64,000 bases of DNA, taken from assembly GCA_934045905.1 (NCBI GenBank), contig OW203767.1, forward strand, positions 11,659,073-11,723,072, read 5' to 3'. Below are positions 10,982 through 22,869 of this stretch, in pieces. The translations under genes and the position numbers were made by a program. Source of the DNA: Leuctra nigra. Lineage: Eukaryota; Arthropoda; Insecta; Plecoptera; Leuctridae. Position 1 is the stretch's first letter. Each line of letters starts with the position of its first letter. Below the pieces are notes generated by a model, which was not told the DNA's origin, ran no database searches, and was given only the letters and a program-made list of their open reading frames with translations.

Positions 10982-12790
10982 TAAAATTAATTCATTTTTT
11001 ACAATTTACTAAGAACCAAAATCAATGCCCTCTGACACCAACCAAGGGATGGGATCAGTCATTACGACACTAATATTATACAAGAAGATTTTGTTTCTGC
11101 CTAACTTACCAGTAAAGATGTCAAATAAAATTGCTCCATTTGCTCGTTCCAAAAATTACAAACATAATCCCATCATTATCTGACACATTTTGTTCTAAAC
11201 AAAAAGCTAACAAAAACGTCTTTTGACATTTTCTCTGCACTCTCTCAATTAGAAGACCATAAACATGGTTATGCAAACATTTGTCAAAGAGAAGATTTTG
11301 TAAACTGTATATAATCTCAGTTTGTATTCCTAACCTTATTCTTAAAATAACGGTTGTATAATAATATAATTATGTGTGATGCATGGCATACGTCCGGTTT
11401 TTATAAATATACTGAGTTCATTATCAGAAATAGCCAAGACTGGGAACTCTTAAGCTGGCCTCCACTCTAACGTGCCTGATAAGATTTTATTATTAATTCT
11501 TATAATTTATTCGAATTGTGCAGATAACGTAGTAAAGTCATGCAACGACGTAATGCTTGCAAACACGTTAGGTTGTAGATTATGCCGAGTATAAAGCACG
11601 AAGATGATGGGTCAATACTCTGTTGATCTAGCTTTCAAGTGTTATTTCCTCGGTGCAGGCAACGGCGGTGTCATAATGTAATTTATCTTTGTCAGTGCAA
11701 GCCGCTCGGTTATATGTGACTGCTTTATTAAGCGGTTACATTTTAAACGGTTTCAGGAGTGAATATAAAATGTACTGTAATACTTTCTTAATTCTATATA
11801 ACAATAGTGAATACACATTGTGTGTGGCTTGTTATAAATTAATTTTTTATTAAAAAGAATTGTCGAAAATTACGAATTTTGTCAAGCTAGATATACCAAA
11901 GCGAGTATATAGTTATACCTTGTTGAATGCTTGGGAAATTTTAAATTGATTGTCTTTTTTTATATTTATTACAAAATAACACAAAAACATTAAACAGTGT
12001 TCTAAAAACTACCCCACATAGCCAGAAAGCTATAGTCTGTGGGGGACAAAATAAATTAAATAAACATTACAACATACAGAACAAAAAACATATAAAATAA
12101 TAACAATGTTAATGCAACATCTATGAAGAAGAAGAAGATATTAATCGATCAATTAAATTCAATAATTTTGATTCCGTTTTCATAATCTTCCTAAAAGATC
12201 ATGAGAGATTGATGTGTTGGTACATCCAGTGTACCGATGGATCTATTGGGTATTGGTGTGGAAAATGCGTAATTTGTTTAAATAAATAATTACAGTGAAA
12301 TATCCCAAGCATACCATTTAGGTTTTTATAATTCTGGTAGTTTCAAAGCATATATTCTACTATCCTTATTTATAAATGGAACATTTTCCGCTATTATTAA
12401 AGCATTATCTAAAAGTAAATAAACACAATTTTATTTGATACACATGAATGGAGTCTCTGAAAAGACATTTCAATCAATATCTTAATTATCAACAAAATAA
12501 CGGGTCAGAAACGTGTATTATGTTAAATTTAGATTAAATTTAAGTATGTATGCTCTGTTAAAGATAATATATTCGTTTTAAAATTAGGTTATTGCACTTT
12601 ATCTCTTTTTAATCAGATTTTTTATAATAAAATGTGAGAAATTTTTCTCAGATTGAAAGCATCTTTGTAATGGATTTCTTGTATTACTTTCAAGATTAAA
12701 TAGAAACATCATGAAATCTAAAGCGCTGGCTTATTTTCTCTACAAAAGTATAAACACTCTTTATAAAGACATGCTTTATAGTAGTTTATC
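10981..12790. other. gene-free AT-rich stretch
   Basis: Nothing could be supported. Frames are short, and no paired inverted termini or splice-bounded exons were noticed. Confidence 0.5.
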
Positions 12791-13027
12791 ATGCCAGAAG
12801 TGAATAATAATAGTAATAACCTATCCAGGAGATATGATTACTATGCATCTACTATGGAGAACAATGAGCTGGCACGTGTACGATGGCGACATACGACTAC
12901 TGGAGAATCTATTGCAAATTGTCAGCAATCACGAAGCTATTCTATGAAATTGAGTGACATTTTGTCAAGGATGGGTAACCAACCAATGAATGGAATAGGA
13001 ACCTCTGATTATGAAGAATTCGTTTGA
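12791..13027 (+). CDS. candidate small ORF, hydrophilic 78-residue peptide
   Basis: An ATG at 12791 opens a 78-codon frame that is hydrophilic and rich in Asn, Ser, Arg and Tyr, with an RYDYY segment and a C-terminal SDYEEFV. Two in-frame TAG codons lie just upstream, so the ATG is the only possible start of an unspliced product. A TATAAA-like sequence lies about 25 bases upstream, which is too close to be a TATA box for a mRNA with any leader. Composition looks more protein-like than neighbouring frames, but there is no family match, signal peptide or membrane segment. It could be a gene relic, a small protein or chance. Confidence 0.22.
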   Translation: MPEVNNNSNNLSRRYDYYASTMENNELARVRWRHTTTGESIANCQQSRSYSMKLSDILSRMGNQPMNGIGTSDYEEFV

Positions 13028-13280
13028 GTCATGAAAACGTAAAGTGAGCAGTATCATGTCAACGACTTTTTTTTATGGAAATAAGTTAATATGGGATTAA
13101 GTGGACAATAAACCTTATAAGGATATTGGCACGAATAAAAACTAAACATAACTTCAACCTTTGCCTTACAAATAAAAAGATAAAAAATGTAAATAAAACA
13201 ATTCTGACAGGATATAAATCCTTCGTTATATAAAAAAAATTTAAATGTCATATTTATATATATTTTTTTTTGTTTGTCTT

Positions 13281-13308
13281 ATTTTTTTGTCTTATAAGAC
13301 AAAAAAAT
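13281..13308. repeat. 28-bp perfect palindrome
   Basis: ATTTTTTTGTCTTA is followed directly by its reverse complement with no loop. A second TTTGTCTTA half-copy lies immediately to the left. This may be an old transposon junction or simple-sequence turnover. Confidence 0.9.
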
Positions 13309-14523
13309 GTATTAGGTATAAAGAGTTGTATAATTAACAAAATCTATCGATCGTACCGGGACTCAATATATAATTAGGTTTTGAACTTAATTTTTGTATG
13401 TGTTCATATTTTATATCTTGACAACCATCTACGTTATGTTGGACTATTAGCTTTACTGTTTAACTTTGATGTACTGCCATAAGCTTAATAAATAAATAAC
13501 CGGGGCTCGAACCCAGTAGCTCAAATTAATTTAATTTCGACTCCACTGGAAGAGCAAACTTCATATTTCACGACAAGATAGATGGCGTCTGCATTATAAT
13601 AGCAACCGACTGTTTAGTTGATTAATTTTATATGAGAAATAATACAAATTTAATGTATGTTATAACAAAAACTATACCTTTATTAAGGCAGTAAATTAGT
13701 TTAAACTCAAGATTACTCTTCTCTACGCTATGACCTGATATAATTTTTGCGCGTAAGATAACGAGCCTGCATTAGCGTCTCTTGTCAGTGTTTTGATTGA
13801 TCAGCTTCTTACTTGCAGTTCGAAGAGTAATCAGCTCAGCATCCGAGACTCAGATCAGAAAGACGAACACGTACTTGCACAGGTGTTCGCTTACAGATGG
13901 AATGACGATACATTCATTGATTTATGTACCGCCACTTTAAAAGGAAGAGGATTTCTACAAATGACGAAATCATTATTCTGGCCTTTTTAAATGTGTGTGA
14001 GCGAAATACTTACAGCTAAATTATTAGAGAAATTACTAAAAGTATAATAGCAATATATTTTTTTTATTTTTTGTTCCACTGCCCAGCTCTGAACGAAGCT
14101 TGTGGGTCAATTGTTGTATTTTTACTTTTTTTAATGTGCATCGATTTTTTTCAATAATAAATAATTAAATACATAAATAATTACCTTTCCGGAGATCATT
14201 GTGGGATCAGTCAGGCTTAAGAAGATCGATAAATCAATGTTGACACCTCTTTTCAAATAAGCTTAAAATGGCAATACATAGGTTTGTGGAACATTGGAAC
14301 ATTTTGATTTTTCAGCCAATCAAAAGATATCATTTTAAATTTTATTCAGTCAGATTACTAATACAAATATAATATACTCTAAACTCTATAGATGGTATTT
14401 GTATGTATGCAAAATTTCAGCTCGATAAGAGAAGTCAAAAGAAAACGCATTCTTACCTGAAACTTATTATTTTAATATAATCTTATAAAAACAAGAACAA
14501 AATCTGAAATGCAAAATATCCAA

Positions 14524-14760
14524 TCAAAATTTGTCTCTTAATATGCGTAGTAGGTACTCGTCATTTCCGTTTTCGTCGTCGTCATTCATATTGCAAAAGC
14601 CAGATAACATCAATTTTCGAATATAGTTCCATATTTCAAAATTGCCGCTCGAAAATTGATGTTTTCCGAAAGATTTCGATGGCCGATCGTCAACGTTAAA
14701 TTCTTCATAAGAATCTTCGACCGGGTGTTCCATGGTATACCGATCGTCCCATACACTCAT
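14524..14760 (-). CDS. candidate ORF or terminal exon, acidic 78-residue peptide
   Basis: The minus-strand frame runs from ATG at 14760 to TGA at 14524. The product is strongly acidic and hydrophilic in its first half (VEDSYEEFNVDDRPSKSFG), has a WNYIRKLML segment in the middle, an acidic NDDDENGNDE stretch near the end, and ends EYLLRILRDKF. An in-frame TAA lies upstream. CpG-containing codons (CGA, TCG, GAC, AAC) are enriched compared with the flanks, which favours coding. A donor-like CAA/GTAAGA lies on the same strand at about 14805. On the opposite strand, about 90 bases away, an ATGGCCGAG/GTAAAC start-plus-donor occurs at 14853, so this could be a divergent pair. No family was recognised. 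Confidence 0.3.
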   Translation of the reverse strand: MSVWDDRYTMEHPVEDSYEEFNVDDRPSKSFGKHQFSSGNFEIWNYIRKLMLSGFCNMNDDDENGNDEYLLRILRDKF

Positions 14761-15843
14761 TGACGCTCGGTGTCCCGAATCACTGCCTTCTTACTTGAGT
14801 GGTATCGCACTGAACGTTCAGCAGAGGGACATTCAAGTGGCCGATGTCCAAGATGGCCGAGGTAAACAAACACAGAACTGTCAAAAGTGATTTCAATGAT
14901 ATTTTTTGAGGTTTTTCACTCAAAAAACGTGTGCTTATTAACAATAAACGTAATAAAAGCGTAGTTAGTGATCTGTTTAAGAAAATATAAGTGTAAATGT
15001 CATCATAGAATAATACCAAGTGTTCTAAGCATAAACAAGTGAAGTTGTTTTGAATTATTATTGTATATGACGTATCAAGAACAGAAGTTGGTGATACATC
15101 TCTCGGTATTTAGGTAGGAATTATTGTTGTTTTCATGGCAAACTCTTGATGGAGAGGATTTTTATATACGTTTGATTCATTATTTTTTTGTGCAAGCATT
15201 AGTTTTTATTTGGAAGGGAAGACGTTCAGTGTAACGCCTTATTGAGCGAGCCCCGATACGTTATAACCCCCGAATAGGAATTCCGTAGGTTACATACCTA
15301 TACTTACATAAATAAAACCAACTGAGAGCAAAACATGATCCTCTCAATCAAAGATTACTGTTACATTATTTATATTTTGCATTGCTACACTCTGCTCTGG
15401 ACTAAAAAATAACTATATCAAGTTCCAGTGCATTTGGTAATTTTCGATACATCACTCTTGACAGCTATTTAAAATTAAAATGTCAATAAGTCCATAAGTT
15501 TTGGACGGTTAGGCTGAAAGTTTGTAAAATATGAGATATTGCTGGTTTTTATTGCCTTGCAAAATTTAAACTTGCCGGGTCGTTTTTATTTTCAACCAAT
15601 CAGACAACAATGATTCTAAAATTTAGCCAAGAGAGGATGGTTTTGTTTTGTTGAAGGTGGAAAATTTAAACTTGATCGGAACATATTGAGTAATCATTCA
15701 ACTAATGAGAAGAAAATTATTCTAAAATATTAACCAATTTGAGTACTTTGTATAAAGTACAAAATAAATAGAAAAACAAGGAAAGGTACAAAGCATAAGT
15801 GTGAAAAATGTCATCTCGATTTTGTAATATTGTGATTTCAATA

Positions 15844-16027
15844 GACCAATTCAGAAATTATCTGGATGGATCTGGATTCAAATGAATTTCACATGCAGTA
15901 TGATTTTCCAAGTGTGTATTCATATTGTAACCCATTGGTGTAAAACACTAGATATAATTAAGGAAAACCAAACTGCATGTGAATTTATCTAGAAACCAGA
16001 GCCACCCAGATATTTTCTGAATTGGTC
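15844..16027. mobile_element. 184-bp foldback MITE with TA target duplication
   Basis: The ends are inverted copies beginning GACCAATTCAGAAA and continuing through TATCTGG-TGG-TCTGG-TTC, about 36 bp with four mismatches. TA dinucleotides flank both ends (15842-15843 and 16028-16029), as expected of Tc1/mariner-type insertion. Inside the termini a second inverted pair (ATTTCACATGCAGT and ACTGCATGTGAAT) makes most of the element an imperfect palindrome. It encodes nothing, so it would depend on a transposase made elsewhere. Confidence 0.85.
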
Positions 16028-16029
16028 TA

Positions 16030-19000
16030 TTCCCAGTAACAGAAAAAAAACAGACATGATAGTCAAAGCGTAAAAAGGAGACGATCACTCAACAAACTTT
16101 CAAGTTCCTTATGACATTATTCTCCGATGAAATTCGCAGACACCGACACAGTACTTGCTCTCCACATGTTCATGATCTCACAACAATAAATACTTGTCAT
16201 CCATGTGGCAGTATGTATCTCTCTCTTCCATGAGGCAGTTCACGAGATGCATCTCTCCAGAAACTTTCCTCACGTTTCTTCTCTTTGCTCCACTCTCACA
16301 CATCGCAGTAATAAATAAACGTTTTAGAAATAATTAAATTCAACTACGAAGTCTCAAAGGGAAATATGAAAGTTAACGAATTGACCTTTTGATACGTGTT
16401 TTAATCAGTGATTCGATCGTGGTACATTTGCATCCATTAACATCTTGTAGAGATTGAGAATAATCATAAATTAATCTTTAATAATGAAATGTTATGTGTT
16501 CATTTTATGCTAATTTTGAATATAAGCTGAATGAGATATTTGTATCACGAGTGATGGGAAGGGAAAAGGTAAACGAGACAATGTATTGGAGTATTATATT
16601 CGTATATAAGCTTGTCAATTTTGTAACCTGGTAAACCTGAATGGCCAAATTTTTTATAAGTATAAATATCCCAATAACAGCCAATTTATGTAAATTCCAT
16701 TTCCCTTCAAACTTCAAGAATTGAATCTTGAAACCATTTAAATAAAAGCAAACTGCGATTTAAGAAAAGATTAAGTAGGTTTGCATCCGTATTTTTTTTA
16801 TGGATATTGTATTCTTTCTGGAGGTTATTATTCATTCATTCATTCATTTTATTTTCACATTACAAAATGGCAATGGTATTACCAAGGTGGCATGGCATTG
16901 CTAACAATACAATATACTATCTATAACTATAAATAATTTAAGTATAGTTTTTACAAAGTATGAAAAAATATAAATATTTCAATAAATGGAGTTCATTTAT
17001 GCTCTATCCACACTCTCTCGTGGTATAGATTGTATAATATTCACGATAACTGGAAATACCTAATTTAATGAATCGAGGAAGAGCTTTTCATCCGTATAAT
17101 TTTATGGACATTGTATTACTTTGGAGGTTACGTTGATAGTTATTTTTTATAAACTCTTTCATTTGCAACAATATTGGATTGTCGTGAGGCGTGACCTCAT
17201 GAGTTTAATCTTCATCCATACCAATATTAAATCTCTTCTTCAAGCATCTCACGATGCGATCGATTTGAGGTATTTTATTATTTTAAAATTCTGTATCGAC
17301 GAAAAATTAAGTGTGTTGAAAAAAGTCTAATTAACGCTGCTATAATACACTCGAATCATAAAACAATTACTCTATGTTTCCTAGCATCATGCACAAATTA
17401 TAGAATAATACATCTATACTACATCAATGACTCATTCATAATCTGGCCTCAATTTTATACACCAACGAATTTTATGTTATTAATTCCCTGCTAAACTGAC
17501 TGTACAAAATGAAACAAAACGAGATCAGCTCTAATTGAATCTAACTATGGAGGTTAATTGAAAATACTCCAGTTATATTTAATTAAACCTTTTAAAAATA
17601 ACTCATCCATCCATTAATGGGTTTAAAATATCGATCGTATCAGTGAGTTTCCCAGAACTCTGACTCTAGCAAAGTGCTTATAATAATTGATTAAGGCTTA
17701 TATTTAATTACTAATGGGTATGTGCTATTAAAAAATGCATTTCCAAATCGATTTTTTTTGTCCGAAACAAACTTGTCAAAATCATAACTTTGTTGAGTCA
17801 TTCAGTTTTTATCACGAACTAGATCAATATAATTTAGTAAATACTTTGAATGAGAATCAATTAAAGTAGAATAACACTGATAGGACCTAAAAGGGGTTCA
17901 CAAACAATGACTTGAAGTTTCTATAGAACATAATTCTACTCCGATTTGGGTTGGTCAGAGTTTTAGAAATCAGAAAAATACACTCAAAATTTTGAACGCA
18001 AAAATTTTAATTTTACCTTATGTCTTAGCTTGTTTTCCGATAAACTACATTTTTTTAACTTTTGCCATTTCTTACAAACTAAAGAGTAGGAAGAGATTCG
18101 TTTTCTTAGCGAGAATTCTTCAAATAAGACACTTGTATTGCCATATTTTATATTTTTTCTAAAATTGTGTAAGAATCTCTGTTTCGAAAGGTCTTTGTAG
18201 GTATGCAATACCCTTATATTCCGCTGTTCCCACCAACACTCTATACACATGTCAAACCAATGTACTTATAATCCTAACATGTGGTAGAAACCATAATCTT
18301 TATCCTTGCATCGAAGAGGGGCGATACATGGCATCCAAATAAGGAAGGCAATCAAGTTGTACTGCACGCGATGGCTTTTGGAATGAAACTAAAAGTGAAC
18401 TAAAAGAAGATCGGAAGGTGATGAGTCGCCTTGGGCAGTGTGATGTTACTGGATAGTCATGACCCACTGAATTATCCTTCACATATTCGGGGTAATTGAG
18501 AAAGAGATGGATATATTGATTGGTTTGTAGAAATAAGCAGATCGTTATTAGGACAAAGCCTGGCGCGTGAGGGAAAGTATGATAATCATCTTCTGTTAAA
18601 CAATCATTAGATTTGTTTTCAGATGTATGTTGATGAGTAATTTTTTTCTTTTTGGAATGAAAATTTCGTGTAAAACGTTTTTAGAGAATTCTACTTCGAG
18701 TCACGTATTTCTTTAATGACGGATAGAAAAGTTATCAGCTTCAATATCGCACGATATGATACACGCTGATTTGTAAATAAGTATACTTAATTCAATTTAA
18801 ACACCTTTTAGAGATCATTATCACCAAGTTCTGTAAATAAATAACGCTATTAAAACTATTTTCATGCTTTGATACAACGTATACAAAATTTATTTTTGAG
18901 ACTATGATTAAAAATAGTTAAATGTACCATCACACACATTCGAGTCAAACAGATTCCTAGAAAATCCCAATTTCAAAACACAGGAAATTACGAAAAACGA

Positions 19001-19060
19001 ATAAAATTATTCTTTTGTGACACGCAAAGGATATTTTTTAATATGATTGTTCCATATCTC
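16030..19060. other. gene-poor stretch
   Basis: It holds a short (ATTC)n run at 16829-16848 and otherwise AT-rich sequence with short frames. No exon, RNA gene or repeat pair could be supported. Confidence 0.5.
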
Positions 19061-19274
19061 AGAGATCCACGAAGATGACAATTCTTCCGCCATGAAGAAT
19101 GTGGATTTCCTTCCGTCAAAGAGTTACGTGATGAAGGAGGTCAGACCTGAGACGAGACGACCTTTGAGTCTTGTTAATATTCCAGAGAAACCGCCGTCGA
19201 GACGCACCTTGCTAGGCGCATGCGCAATGCTAAACACTTGGATGCAATTATACTCACAAATATACCAGAGATAA
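19061..19274 (+). CDS. candidate plus-strand exon
   Basis: A good acceptor (polypyrimidine-like ttgttccatatctcag) precedes 19061. The frame then stays open to TAA at 19272-19274, with a hydrophilic, well-mixed peptide that includes IHEDDNSSAMKN, FLPSKSYVMKEV and IPEKPPSRRTLLG. A donor-like GAG/GTCAGA at about 19139 would allow a shorter internal exon. Codon use (CCG, TCG, GTG, AAG, GAG) is less AT-biased than the surroundings. A perfect GCGCATGCGC palindrome, the NRF1/Ewg-type site, lies inside at 19216-19225. An AATAAA lies near 19522. The parent gene and family are unknown, and the C-terminal third is less convincing. Confidence 0.33.
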
Positions 19275-19591
19275 CGGCAAAGAAAGGTTACTTGGACACT
19301 CACTTAGGAAATTGCACATTGTTGTATATAGGTAATATATTCCGTATTTTAATGATTACTTAAACAATCAAAAAGAGAAATTTCAGTTGACATTTGAAGA
19401 AGAAGCTCTTGATGAACTGCACTTAGGAAGAAGACGTTTGGAATACAGATTGAGATATTTCTAAGAATTTAACAACATTTTACTTTTTTCATGCAAGGTC
19501 CTTTGATAATTTGTCTTGCAAATAAATAATTATACAAATGGATTTCTCAATGTAAAATTTAACGAAACGAAGTAATTATGGGATGCACTAT

Positions 19592-19673
19592 GGTCGGTGA
19601 CAGGTAAAGATGAACCCGCTCTAGAATAGGCCTGTCAATGCTAAAGTGGGTTCATCTTTGCCTGTCCACGACC
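19592..19673 (+). ncRNA. 82-nt hairpin, precursor-miRNA-like
   Basis: Arms 19592-19617 and 19648-19673 pair at 23 of 26 positions around a 30-nt loop, with the mismatches near the base and at one internal site. The perfect part covers AAAGATGAACCC and its complement. The size and shape fit a metazoan pre-miRNA, but a MITE relic or chance hairpin would look the same. Nothing in the sequence shows that it is transcribed. Confidence 0.35.
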
Positions 19674-19679
19674 TACGTC

Positions 19680-21039
19680 AAAATCCATTTATGTCACAAT
19701 TAACTATGAACAGCCTTAATTATTTTTCTATCGATTGTACAGCTTATATACTAACCAATGAAGGTATTATACAATATTGTTACTAAAATATCGTACCGTA
19801 ACCCCCGTTACGGTTATTATACCGTAATATCGTTGAATTACGTTTTTACCTTCATCTAGTATAATCCATTGATACATATTATTATTATTTCATATCAATT
19901 TTAATATCAATATTAATAAATATATTTATTTGTCTACAATCTGTTACATATTCAACAGGTGGTTTTGTAACTACCTAAATATCAAACTGGGCAATGAGAC
20001 CACTTAAAAAATAGTATCATCAATCATCTTTATTTTAACACGTCAATAATATATTGAAAGTGTTCTTAAAAAAAAAATCAATCATCTTTTCGCATGACAC
20101 CGTATAGAAAATGAGAACTATTGAAGAGATTCAAGTAAATTTCTATCCAGATCATCGGCTCCTGCTACCAGCAAATGTAACACAACAAATAGGATGATAT
20201 ATTTAGTCCATGTCACAACAATCTCATTGTCATGGTTATACTTTGTTCTCTTGACACAAAGCAAAAGTCTGATGTCGGCCAAATTCTTCATCACTGCTCA
20301 GCGAGCGTGCTAGCGAAATGCACAGCATCATTGCCCAGTGTGTGGAGGGACAGCCAATAGAGAGCGTTTGCCGAACATAATGTGTGTGACCTGATGATAT
20401 GAGGAGCATCAAAACGCAAGAAATGCACTTTATAGGTATAATTTATATATAACTCTTCCAACTTTTCTGCAAATCAATTTATTTTAATCTAACGACCCTT
20501 TTTTGATAGCCTTTTGACGATTTTTGTTTCGGGTGTCAACAAAGTCTCCAGTTGAAGACGGATGAAGAATTATTGTGGATTTATTTGGTGGACTTTGTAA
20601 TGTTTATATTAATATTTTTTAATATTTCTAAAATAATTAAAAAATAAATGCATTGAGTTTTGATCCATAGTTCTTCATTTGAGCGAATAGTTCAACTCTT
20701 TTTTTTTTTAATCTGTATTTTTTATTGCCTGATTGTCCGATTTTTATGATTTGTGTGAATTAGTAATTTATTTTATTGATTTCTTACCTTTGATAATTTT
20801 TTTTTTGCATTTTCTGTGGTTTTTGTGATTATACATTTTAATCACAATCTTCATAAAGTGTACACTTATTCCACAGAGACAAGAAGTGCCGGAGACATTA
20901 AGTAGACGTTCAACCTTTGGTTCAACTAAGAGCTGTGGTGATTAGTTTGACGCATCAGGTTAAAAACGTTCTAAAATACCAATTTTTGTGCTGAATATTT
21001 AAATATCTCGGCCTTCTAGTATGTCATTGAACACACCGC
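19680..21039. other. gene-free AT-rich stretch
   Basis: Only short AT-rich frames and a small ACCGTAAC/GTTACGGT stem near 19797 were seen. Confidence 0.5.
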
Positions 21040-21105
21040 TAGAACATTCGAAAAAATATTCAAATATTGGCGCGAACAATTTGAATTGATAATTTTGGAA
21101 TGTTT
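21040..21105 (+). repeat. diverged single unit of the 61-bp repeat
   Basis: The order aacattc, tattcaaatattggcgc, a linker, then ttttggaatgttt matches the 6637-6831 unit in sequence and order, with several substitutions and small gaps. It shows that the 61-bp unit is dispersed and not confined to one array. Confidence 0.55.
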
Positions 21106-22293
21106 CAATCTACTTCTGATTCCCACCTCTCGGCTGTGTTCTACTCTCTCCAAGTCACATCTGCGATCGAACAAAAAGTGATTCGGTAATGTACGATTGC
21201 TGATGATCTGAACGGATGTGATCGGTTTTGAAGGTTATGTCCGACACATCCGGTCAAAGAGGTGTGTAGCGCTTTGATGAATGGGTAATCACCATGAAAA
21301 CAGCGATGCAATGGTTCACGGCTGCATTCAGTGCTTTCAACAAATTAATGGATTCATTTCACGACTCTCGAGAGTGGTGTGGTATGCAAATTACTCGACA
21401 AATCCAACCGTTAAACAAGTATTGAATTTCATTACTAAGGTATATTATTTATGCATAATTACAAAAGAAATACTATTGCATTCAACAATTTTAGAGTTTA
21501 TAAGTTTCCTATACCTATTATATTACTTGAATGTATTACTTCACTTTACGAATGCTATGACGCAATAAGACTATAATTTTTATCAGTGCGTAACCATTGT
21601 ACAGATGTAATCCTCTTTATAGCACGCCATGGCCTATAAACGTACGTGCTATTTATTTTTAAAACTCATAGGTATTCACTTAAAACACTTAAATGAGTTT
21701 ATTATTTAAATGTTTTGGCGCGATGACAGTATTATATTGGTGCATAAAGTACTATAAACTATTATTTAATGATGATGACTTATTATAAAAATAAACAAAA
21801 TATGATACGATAAAATGTATGCATAAAATGTATGTATCAAAGATTGTTTCCATATTCCATAAATTCCAATATTTTATGTCTAAATATGCCACTCTCAATT
21901 TGGAATGATTACTCATAAGTTCCCTAAAACTACTGGTTTGCTCAATGTTTTGAATCAAGGTTTAATTCTGTACCGCAGAGGTAGAAGGCCCGATGTCCAT
22001 ATTTTCTCGATTTTGCGTTACACACTTTTGGAATAATGTATCAATCAATTGTAATTTGATTGAGGTCAACAAATGTTGACAGATATATTGAAGCAATCTC
22101 TTACAAAATGACCTGTGCCACTATTAAAAATGTGTTTGTATGAACGCAAAATTACTTGCTAATGTAATGAGCTAACTTCAACAATCGTTGATATTACATC
22201 CACTGATAACTATTTAGCATAAACAATATTGAAGAACGTAAGGGGAGTAAAAAGAACAAATGTATACTTGAAAAATTTAAAAGTGCTCTCTCT

Positions 22294-22296
<3 letters not shown>

Positions 22297-22324
<28 letters not shown>
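22297..22324 (+). repeat. (AAT)n microsatellite with nearby 14-bp repeats
   Basis: About nine AAT units. Just downstream, AAATAGGTACATAA occurs three times between about 22333 and 22446, separated by AT-rich spacers. Confidence 0.9.
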
Positions 22325-22327
<3 letters not shown>

Positions 22328-22664
22328 GCACATAAAATAGGTACATAAAAGAATAATTATTTTTTATTTTTTATTTTTTTTATATAAAATAAAAAATAAA
22401 TAAAATAGGTACATAAAAGAGGTACAGCACATAAAATAGGTACATAATTGGTCTGTATTCAACAATCGAGTCGTTGATCTTCCATACATCCATCTTTAAT
22501 TCTGGCTTTGCTGAAAGCATTGTTTTCTTAAAATAAAATAGTTCACATTGGTGAGAAGTTATGCAAACTTCTGTACACGTCTTGTTGAACGTATTTTATC
22601 CGCCAATTCGTCTTCCACCACCGACCGAGCCACCGACAAAACGCAGTGAGCTTGACTCCAAGTC

Positions 22665-22856
22665 CTAGAAAAACCTTCTGAAGGACGCCTCCGCAATGTG
22701 AGGACGAATAACAAAAACACCAACTCCAACTCGGAATTGGGAAGATTCGTTCCAGATTACTTCACCGTCAACATCATCATCTTGGTCGTGTTCAGTCGGT
22801 CGGAACATTGCAATGTGTCCTCCTAATCCTGATGACAAAGTCGACCGCTTTTTCAA
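22665..22856 (-). CDS. doubtful ORF, 63 residues
   Basis: The minus-strand frame from ATG 22856 to TAG 22665 has a protein-like composition (LSSGLGGHIAMF, HDQDDDVDGEV, VGVGVFVIRPH) and is less AT-rich than its surroundings. There is no recognisable domain, and no acceptor, donor or poly(A) signal is placed well enough to support it. It may be a relic of a transposon or gene. Confidence 0.18.
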   Translation of the reverse strand: MKKRSTLSSGLGGHIAMFRPTEHDQDDDVDGEVIWNESSQFRVGVGVFVIRPHIAEASFRRFF

Positions 22857-22869
22857 GGCTCTTTCACAG

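Noticed and set aside
10837..11073. 78-codon ORF with a long poly-serine tract
   Set aside because: It is the translation of a TTC/ATC microsatellite; the flanking residues have no coding character.
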